Source of the DNA: Syntrophales bacterium
GTDB taxonomy: Bacteria; Desulfobacterota; Syntrophia; Syntrophales; UBA5619
Assembly (NCBI GenBank): GCA_023229765.1
Contig: JALNYO010000001.1
Coordinates: 186,001 to 250,000, forward strand
Length of the DNA: 64,000 bases
Direction of reading: 5' to 3'
Position 1 is the stretch's first letter, and the number at the start of each line of letters is the position of its first letter. Shown one piece after another: positions 58,528 to 64,000 of this stretch. The notes beneath the pieces were generated by a model. That model saw only the letters and a list, made by a program, of their open reading frames with translations, was not told the origin of the DNA and made no database searches. Made by a program: the position numbers and the translations under genes.

Positions 58528-58887
58528 ATGTCCAGGGTAAAGAGAAGTTTAACGGCCAAGAAAAAGAGAAGAAGCATTCTGAAAGCGGCGAAGGGTTTTT
58601 TACTTTCCCGTGGTAAGTTGTTGAGGACGGCCACGGAGGCGGTAAACAAAGCCATGGCTTATGCCTACCGCGACCGCAGGGTTAGAAAGAGGGAATTTAG
58701 AAGCCTTTGGATTGCAAGGATCAATGCGGCCGCCAGGATGAACAAGATATCGTACAGCCGCCTTATTGATGGTATGCACAAGGCGAGTATCGAGATTGAC
58801 CGCAAGATGCTTTCCGATCTGGCGATTCATGACCCGCGCGGGTTTGAGCAGATAGTCGTCATTGCCAAAGGTGAGCTTCAGGCATGA
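58528..58887 (+). CDS. rplT: 50S ribosomal protein L20
   Basis: A 119-residue protein, S-R-V-K-R-S-L-T-A-K-K-K-R-R, Y-A-Y-R-D-R-R-V-R-K-R-E-F-R-S-L-W-I and N-A-A-A-R. AAGGAGAGATGCG precedes ATG 58,528. In many bacteria L20 represses this operon by binding its leader. The stop overlaps the pheS start (ATGA). Confidence 0.97.
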   Translation: MSRVKRSLTAKKKRRSILKAAKGFLLSRGKLLRTATEAVNKAMAYAYRDRRVRKREFRSLWIARINAAARMNKISYSRLIDGMHKASIEIDRKMLSDLAIHDPRGFEQIVVIAKGELQA

Positions 58888-59900
58888 CGGGAGAGCTGGG
58901 AACTCTCCGCGAACAGGCGGAAGCAGAGCTGCTGAAGGCGGAAACTGAATCCGAATTTCAGGAGATTCGAACCCGTTATCTTGGGCGGAAGGGCTTGCTT
59001 ACCGGGTTGCTGCGCAATATCGCCAATGTGCTGCCGCAAGACAGAGCCTTGTTCGGCAAGGAGTGTAACGAAGTCAAGGATTTGATTTCTGCGAGGATCG
59101 ACCAGAGGCTTGCAGATATAATTGTTGCCGGCAAAGAAAAGGCCCTGCGCTCCGAACGGATTGATGTGACCCTGCCGGGCCGGGGAATGCGGTATGGCAG
59201 TCTCCATCCGGTCACGCAGGTTCGGGAAGAGATATGCGGGATTTTTGCCGGACTGGGTTTTTCCATTGTGGAAGGACCAGAGGTCGAGCTCGATTATTAC
59301 AATTTTGAGGCGCTTAACATCCCCAAGGACCATCCGGCCCGTGATATGCAGGACACTTTTTATGTTGACGATAACATCGTTTTGCGAACCCATACCTCGC
59401 CGGTTCAGGTTCGCACAATGGAAAAATGCAGCCCGCCGGTCCGAATTATTTCTCCGGGCCGGGTGTATCGGCGCGATTCCGATGTTTCCCATACCCCGAT
59501 GTTCCACCAGATAGAAGGGTTGCTTGTCGATGAAGGCATTACCTTTGGCGATCTGAAGGGCGTCTTGACGGTTTTTCTGAAGCAGGTGTTTGGCGAGGAA
59601 ACAGCCCTGAGGTTTCGCCCCAGTTTCTTTCCCTTTACCGAGCCCAGCGCCGAGGTTGACATCCGGTGTGTCATCTGCGGGGGAAGCGGTTGCCGGGTCT
59701 GCAAACAGAGCGGCTGGCTGGAGATTCTGGGATCAGGCATGGTTGACCCGGCAGTGTTTAAAAATGTCGGATACGATTCTGAGAAATTCACCGGCTTTGC
59801 CTTTGGCCTCGGGCTCGAACGGATTGCGATGCTGAAATTCGGCATCTCTGATATCCGTCTTTTTTTCGAAAATGACTGGAGATTTCTAACCCAGTTTTGA
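58884..59900 (+). CDS. pheS: Phenylalanyl-tRNA synthetase alpha subunit
   Basis: A 338-residue class II subunit with the N-terminal coiled coil and core motifs H-P-A-R-D-M-Q-D-T-F-Y, L-R-T-H-T-S-P-V-Q-V-R, F-H-Q-I-E-G-L-L-V-D and G-F-A-F-G-L-G-L-E-R-I-A-M. Forms the alpha2-beta2 enzyme with PheT. A 153-bp gap with a GGGGACAC (REP-like) relic at 59,939-59,946 separates it from pheT. Confidence 0.97.
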   Translation: MTGELGTLREQAEAELLKAETESEFQEIRTRYLGRKGLLTGLLRNIANVLPQDRALFGKECNEVKDLISARIDQRLADIIVAGKEKALRSERIDVTLPGRGMRYGSLHPVTQVREEICGIFAGLGFSIVEGPEVELDYYNFEALNIPKDHPARDMQDTFYVDDNIVLRTHTSPVQVRTMEKCSPPVRIISPGRVYRRDSDVSHTPMFHQIEGLLVDEGITFGDLKGVLTVFLKQVFGEETALRFRPSFFPFTEPSAEVDIRCVICGGSGCRVCKQSGWLEILGSGMVDPAVFKNVGYDSEKFTGFAFGLGLERIAMLKFGISDIRLFFENDWRFLTQF

Positions 59901-60053
59901 GCTTTATGTTTCAGGCGTTAAGCTTAAGGTACGACAACGGGGACACTGGACTTTTTTATTTTCATCATTGATTCTGTCGGCGCCGGGTATTGACGTTCAA
60001 TGGTTTCCGCTGGATAAGTAAGATACGGGATTCGGCAGTCAGGGGTTTTTTAT

Positions 60054-62465
60054 ATGTTAGTCAGTCTCAAATGGCTTCGCGATTATCTGGATGTGGATCT
60101 TTCCCCGCAAGAGCTGGCGGATAAGCTTACCATGTCCGGTCTGGAAGTGGACTCTCTTAATATCAAAGAGCCCGCTTTCAGCGGGGTGAAGGTGGCAAGA
60201 ATCGTGCGCATGTCGCCCCATCCGAATGCCGATAAATTGTCTCTGTGCGAGGTCTCTACCGGGCCTGTAAACTACCCGGTTGTCTGCGGGGCGAAGAACA
60301 TAAAGGTTGGCGATACAGTTCCGCTGGCAACTGTCGGGGCGATTCTGCCCGGGGGACAGGTGATCAGCAGTACCAAAATCCGCGGCGAGGTTTCCGAGGG
60401 GATGCTCTGTTCCGAAGAAGAATTGCAAATCGGTTCGGATGCGTCGGGAATCATGCTGCTTCCGTCAGAACTTGCCTGTGGCGGCGATTTGGCGGAGGCC
60501 CTGGACCTTAGTGACGCAGTGCTTGATATCGGCGTTACCCCCAATAGATCAGACTGCCTTTCAATTATCGGAGTCGCCCGCGAAGTAGCCGCAATCACAG
60601 GGAAAAATGTTCATTATCCGGATTGCAGTGTTGTTGAAAATAATGACGATATTGCGAACATAACCTCCGTAACGATTGAGGATGGCGATCTTTGTCCCCG
60701 TTATACGGCGCGTGTCATCAAGGATGTCTGCATAGGCCCCTCGCCGTTCTGGCTGAAAAAAAGATTAGAGGCGGTGGGACTGCGTTCCATCAATAATATT
60801 GTAGATATAACCAATTTTGTGATGATGGAAACCGGACAGCCCCTCCACGCCTTTGATTTTGCGCTTCTTGCTGGCGGGAAAATAGTCGTAAGACGTTCCA
60901 GAGCTGGGGAAAATTTTGTTTCCCTCGACGGCAAGGAGCGACTTCTGCCGGCGGAGGCCCTGCTTATCTGTGACGCAGAAAAACCGGTTGCCATCGCCGG
61001 GGTGATGGGTGGAATCAATTCAGAGGTTAAGGATGACACAAAGACCATCCTGCTGGAAAGCGCCTATTTCAACCCCTCCTCCATCCGGCGCACTGCCCGC
61101 TCAATGGCAATGGGCACCGATGCTGCCTTTCGCTTTGAACGCGGAATCGATCCGGAGGGCTCTGTCCGGGCTCTTGACAGGGCTGCGGGGCTGATGGCCG
61201 AATTGGCGGGGGGAAATATCTGTTGGGGGATCATCGATCAGCATCCTGTAAATGTCGCTGTTGCCCGGGATATCGTTCTTGGTTTGAAAAAAGTGAATAA
61301 GATCATAGGTACGGCTGTATCTATCGATGAAGTTAAAGCAATCCTTGAGGGTTTGGAGATGACTGTCAGGGAAGCTGAAGAAGATTTTTTCCTTGTTACC
61401 CCTCCATCCTGTCGCGTGGATATTGCGCGGGAAATAGATTTGATAGAGGAAATCGCCCGCCTTTTTGGCTATGACCGAATTCCCGCTACCTTACCGCTTG
61501 TTTCGGTAATTGCTGAGGAGCCGGGTAACAAGAAAAGAAGGGCGGAGGCGGCAATCCGCCAGATTATGAACGGGGCCGGCTATACGGAGGTGATAAACTA
61601 CAGTTTCATCCATCCCTCCTCAGTGGACGATCTCTTGCTGGCCCCGACCGATGAGCGGAGGCGCCAGGTGCGCATTAAAAATCCGCTTACCGAAGAGCAG
61701 TCCGCCATGCGTACCACGATGCTTTACAGCCTGCTTAAAAATGTATCGAAAAACAGTGATTTGGGCCGCTCCGACCTGAATATTTTTGAAATCGGCAGGA
61801 CATACATAGGCTCTCAGGAAGGGAAACAGCCCCAGGAGTTTAACAAGGCGGCTTTTTTAGTGACCGGACAAAGATACGAGCAGCGATGGCATTTCCCGGA
61901 TTTGAAGGCGGATTTTTATGATTTAAAGGGGTGCGTGGAGAACATATTGGAGGTATTGAAAGTTGCGAGCCCTTCTTATCGCGCCGCTTGCGGAGAGCCG
62001 TTTCTTCATCCCGGCAAATCCTGCGAGGTCTTCAGCGAGGAGGCGAGAATCGGATATTTGGGGGAGATTCATCCGGATGTGCTTTCCCGTTTCGGTGTTG
62101 CCGGTCCGATCGTGGCTTGTGAGTTTGATCTGGACATGATGATTGCGCAAGCTGCCGCAAAAATGGTCTTTGCCGACATACCCAGGTTCCCGGCAAGTTC
62201 GCGCGATGTAGCCTTTCTTACGCGCCGCGAAATAGAGTCCGGCGAGCTGCTTGCTGCCGCGCAAAAAACAAACGAAGAATTGCTTGAAAAAGTTGAGATA
62301 TTTGATGTATATGAGGGCAAAAATGTTGCAGAGGGAACCAAGAGTCTGGGATTGAGGTTTTTGTATAGAAGCGCGGATAGAACATTGACGGATGACGAAG
62401 TAAATGCTGTTCATTCAAGGGTTGTGGAAAGAGTAATTAATGCGTCAGGGGCGTTGATAAGATAG
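60054..62465 (+). CDS. pheT: Phenylalanyl-tRNA synthetase beta subunit
   Basis: An 803-residue subunit. OB-fold tRNA-binding domain (about 40-150, with H-P-N-A-D-K-L-S-L-C), B3/B4 editing domain with G-R/V-x-x-N and G-Q-P-L-H-A-F-D, B5 domain, and the C-terminal ferredoxin-like anticodon domain (S-R-D-V-A-F, then L-R-F-L-Y-R-S-A-D-R-T-L-T-D). It edits mischarged Tyr-tRNA-Phe. Full length. Confidence 0.97.
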   Translation: MLVSLKWLRDYLDVDLSPQELADKLTMSGLEVDSLNIKEPAFSGVKVARIVRMSPHPNADKLSLCEVSTGPVNYPVVCGAKNIKVGDTVPLATVGAILPGGQVISSTKIRGEVSEGMLCSEEELQIGSDASGIMLLPSELACGGDLAEALDLSDAVLDIGVTPNRSDCLSIIGVAREVAAITGKNVHYPDCSVVENNDDIANITSVTIEDGDLCPRYTARVIKDVCIGPSPFWLKKRLEAVGLRSINNIVDITNFVMMETGQPLHAFDFALLAGGKIVVRRSRAGENFVSLDGKERLLPAEALLICDAEKPVAIAGVMGGINSEVKDDTKTILLESAYFNPSSIRRTARSMAMGTDAAFRFERGIDPEGSVRALDRAAGLMAELAGGNICWGIIDQHPVNVAVARDIVLGLKKVNKIIGTAVSIDEVKAILEGLEMTVREAEEDFFLVTPPSCRVDIAREIDLIEEIARLFGYDRIPATLPLVSVIAEEPGNKKRRAEAAIRQIMNGAGYTEVINYSFIHPSSVDDLLLAPTDERRRQVRIKNPLTEEQSAMRTTMLYSLLKNVSKNSDLGRSDLNIFEIGRTYIGSQEGKQPQEFNKAAFLVTGQRYEQRWHFPDLKADFYDLKGCVENILEVLKVASPSYRAACGEPFLHPGKSCEVFSEEARIGYLGEIHPDVLSRFGVAGPIVACEFDLDMMIAQAAAKMVFADIPRFPASSRDVAFLTRREIESGELLAAAQKTNEELLEKVEIFDVYEGKNVAEGTKSLGLRFLYRSADRTLTDDEVNAVHSRVVERVINASGALIR

Positions 62466-62493
62466 TTAAGGAGCAATCATTCAGGAGGGGAAA

Positions 62494-62769
62494 ATGACAA
62501 AGATCGATATTATTCAAAACGTGTATGAAAAACTGGGGTTTTCCAAAAAGGATTCAGCAAAGATAGTCGAGTCTGTTTTTGAAATAATCAAAGACAAGCT
62601 GGCGGAGGGGGATAAAATAAAAATTTCCGGATTTGGAAATTTTGCAGTTAAGGACAAAAAATCCCGCCGGGGCAGAAATCCCCAGACTGGCGAGGAGATT
62701 GCCATTTCGGCGCGGAAGGTGTTGACATTCAAGTCCAGCCAGGTTCTGCGCAAGGCCCTTAACGACTAA
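62494..62769 (+). CDS. ihfA: Integration host factor alpha subunit
   Basis: A 91-residue DNA-bending protein, M-T-K-I-D-I-I-Q-N-V-Y-E-K, K-I-S-G-F-G-N-F and R-R-G-R-N-P-Q-T-G-E-E-I; the R-N-P-x-T minor-groove loop with proline is intact. Positioned after pheT, as ihfA usually is. IHF may also serve the mobile element's integrase. Confidence 0.93.
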   Translation: MTKIDIIQNVYEKLGFSKKDSAKIVESVFEIIKDKLAEGDKIKISGFGNFAVKDKKSRRGRNPQTGEEIAISARKVLTFKSSQVLRKALND

Positions 62770-62813
62770 CACCGGATGCGGTGTTGGGGCGCCTTGAATA
62801 ATTAATTTATCTT

Positions 62814-62847
62814 CATGCCCGGATCGGGCTCGACGAATGATGGAAAA
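62814..62847. repeat. Hairpin repeat family B, copy 4
   Basis: CATGCCCG-GAT-CGGGC hairpin followed by TCGACGAATGATGGAAAA, the same design as copies at 36.4 and 52.3 kb. It lies 45 bp after the ihfA stop. Confidence 0.55.
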
Positions 62848-62939
62848 ACTCCACCCCCTCGCGTTTGATGGAAGAGAAATGGTTTGGGGTGTTTTTCATA
62901 AAATGTTGATAATCTGGCTCGTCGCATTGGAAGTGGCTG

Positions 62940-63275
62940 ATGGACACCGTTCCCGACAAGACCTTTTTTCGTATCGGCGAGGTAAGCAAAATTCTGGGTG
63001 TGCCTCCTTACGTGGTACGCTATTGGGAATCGGAGTTTAAAGAGGTAAAGCCGTCTCGCACCCGCTCCGATCAGCGTCTTTACAAGCGTCAGGATGTCCT
63101 GAATTTGCTGGTTATAAAAAGGCTTCTGTATGAGGAGAAATTCACCATTGATGGGGCTAGAAAACATCTGCGGGGCAGCAAGCGCGCTGATGGGGCCTCC
63201 GGCGGTTTGTCGCATGGCGAGCTAATCGAAGAAATCAAGGATGGTCTGCTTTGGATCAGAAATAAAGTAGATTGA
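62940..63275 (+). CDS. MerR-family transcriptional regulator
   Basis: A 111-residue regulator with the MerR winged helix: F-F-R-I-G-E-V-S-K-I-L-G-V-P-P-Y-V-V-R-Y-W-E, then R-S-D-Q-R-L-Y-K-R-Q-D-V and I-K-R-L-L-Y-E-E-K-F-T. No cysteine effector motif is present. A MerR gene of this type regularly closes the pheT-ihfA operon. GGAAGTGGCTG precedes the ATG. Confidence 0.88.
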   Translation: MDTVPDKTFFRIGEVSKILGVPPYVVRYWESEFKEVKPSRTRSDQRLYKRQDVLNLLVIKRLLYEEKFTIDGARKHLRGSKRADGASGGLSHGELIEEIKDGLLWIRNKVD

Positions 63276-63308
63276 GCGGAAGAAAAACCACTGTCAGTGT
63301 TTGTAATG

Positions 63309-63359
63309 CCAAAAGAGCCGTTGAGAACGAAATGTTTTCAACGGCTCTTTTGGTCTGAA
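63309..63359. terminator. Bidirectional terminator
   Basis: CCAAAAGAGCCGTTGA (63,309-63,324) pairs perfectly with TCAACGGCTCTTTTGG (63,338-63,353) around a 13-base loop. It lies between the merR gene and the convergent PxxKW gene. Confidence 0.85.
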
Positions 63360-63368
63360 ACCCAGGAT

Positions 63369-63650
63369 TTATTTTTTGTTTGCCCTTTTTGATGCCTTCA
63401 AAGGGTTTATTTTCTGTTGAGCTTCCTTGGTGTCTGCCTTGAGGTGGGTTGCCGTTGGGCATTTGCCGGTTCGCCATTTGGAGGCAGGATCGGGATAAAC
63501 CCCGCAGTAAGTCACTGCCTCATATTGAACCGCCTTTGTGCAGCCTTCGCATTTGTCAATTACCGGATTGCATTGTCCACCCGGGTAGCCACACCCCTTC
63601 TTTGCCATGAAAGCACACTCAATCCCTTTTTTAACTGTGTCACAAATCAT
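63369..63650 (-). CDS. PxxKW-family cysteine-rich protein
   Basis: A 93-residue protein with eight cysteines spaced C-x(8)-C, C-G-Y-P-G-G-Q-C, C-E-G-C, C-G-V-Y-P, then P-D-P-A-S-K-W-R and C-P-T-A-T-H and a lysine-rich tail. The P-x-x-K-W motif near the last cysteine names a small family of deltaproteobacterial proteins of unknown function, likely metal or cluster binding. GAGGTATAAAAGA precedes the ATG. Confidence 0.82.
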   Translation of the reverse strand: MICDTVKKGIECAFMAKKGCGYPGGQCNPVIDKCEGCTKAVQYEAVTYCGVYPDPASKWRTGKCPTATHLKADTKEAQQKINPLKASKRANKK

Positions 63651-64000
63651 TCTTTTATACCTCGTCCTTTCTCTATTTATTCCATTTGAAGAAAAATTAC
63701 CTTAAAAAACCGACCTGCTTCCCAAAACATTCTGGAAAACCCAGGCCGGTTGATTGCCTTCCTAAACATGCGGCTGGCTATCAGAACAAATGCTTTATGT
63801 CAAGAAAAATTATGGCAGAAAACTTCCTTGCTTATACTGCCATATTAAAATATCCCTGCATTCTGGCGAATAGATTGACTTGCAAAACCGTTTGTGTTAG
63901 GCAAATCCATGTCTCGGTCGGGGGAGCAGATGGCTTCGCGATTATAGGCGCCTAACAGGCTGCTTTTAGTGGTGGAACCATCCGCTCTTGTCCGAAAACC
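63651..64000. other. Intergenic stretch to window edge
   Basis: No convincing gene. An 89-codon plus-strand frame (63,686-63,955) lacks a ribosome binding site and protein-like features. The promoter of the PxxKW gene is expected here but no clear boxes are seen. Confidence 0.4.

Noticed and set aside
63686..63955. An 89-codon plus-strand frame at the right edge
   Set aside because: No ribosome binding site, no family resemblance, and cysteine/lysine-rich noise-like composition.

Overview
The window looks like a Gram-negative anaerobe of the deltaproteobacterial (Desulfobacterota, probably Syntrophales-like) type. This is inference from gene content: a korDABC 2-oxoacid:ferredoxin oxidoreductase, a FimT-PilV-PilW-PilX minor pilin operon, AtpZ/I/B genes separated from atpE, a dockerin-like exported protein and a PxxKW cysteine-rich protein. 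No rRNA and no CRISPR array are present.

Region 1 (1-12,323) is an integrated mobile element that is AT-richer than the rest and is cut by the left window edge. Its right end is a tRNA-Pro(UGG) 3' half lacking its 5' half (12,277-12,323). Leftward from it run a P4-type integrase, an unknown 231-aa protein, AlpA, a primase/SF3-type helicase, a cluster of 9- to 10-bp iteron-like repeats (candidate origin), small phage-type genes including a P27-family small terminase, a divergent XRE repressor with a palindromic operator, and a cargo run of small exported, lipo- and zinc-ribbon membrane proteins. Within the visible part there is no large terminase, portal, capsid or tail gene. The layout resembles a phage-inducible chromosomal island (satellite) rather than a full prophage, but the left end is not visible.

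Region 2 (12.5-21.9 kb) holds orphan peptide/nickel-type ABC permeases, a DUF401 membrane protein, a dead RAYT transposase with inverted ends, a GC-rich coiled-coil/adenylate cyclase pair, a CorC-type transporter, a TVP38 protein and a TauE-type exporter. Region 3 (22.0-34.7 kb) has atpZ-atpI-atpB on the minus strand and atpE 5 kb away on the plus strand, separated by GDP-fucose and UDP-sugar epimerase genes and hemL, then a release-factor-like protein, an ACT protein, korDABC, a diguanylate cyclase and a specialised NusG paralog. Region 4 (34.8-43.3 kb) has an FAD dehydrogenase, ribD, an AbiEii-type nucleotidyltransferase toxin with its partner, pilD and the minor pilins.

Region 5 (43.5-63.7 kb) is housekeeping: argS, a SPOR protein, ffh-rpsP-khpA-rimM-trmD-rplS-rnhB-yraN, then ugd and uxs on the minus strand, rsmI, pgsA, tRNA-Val(GAC), and the translation operon thrS-infC-rpmI-rplT-pheS-pheT-ihfA-merR. 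infC appears to start at a non-canonical ATA codon. Two families of short palindromic repeats are scattered through the host part (36.4, 52.1-52.3 and 62.8 kb), one of which forms the C-terminus of uxs.
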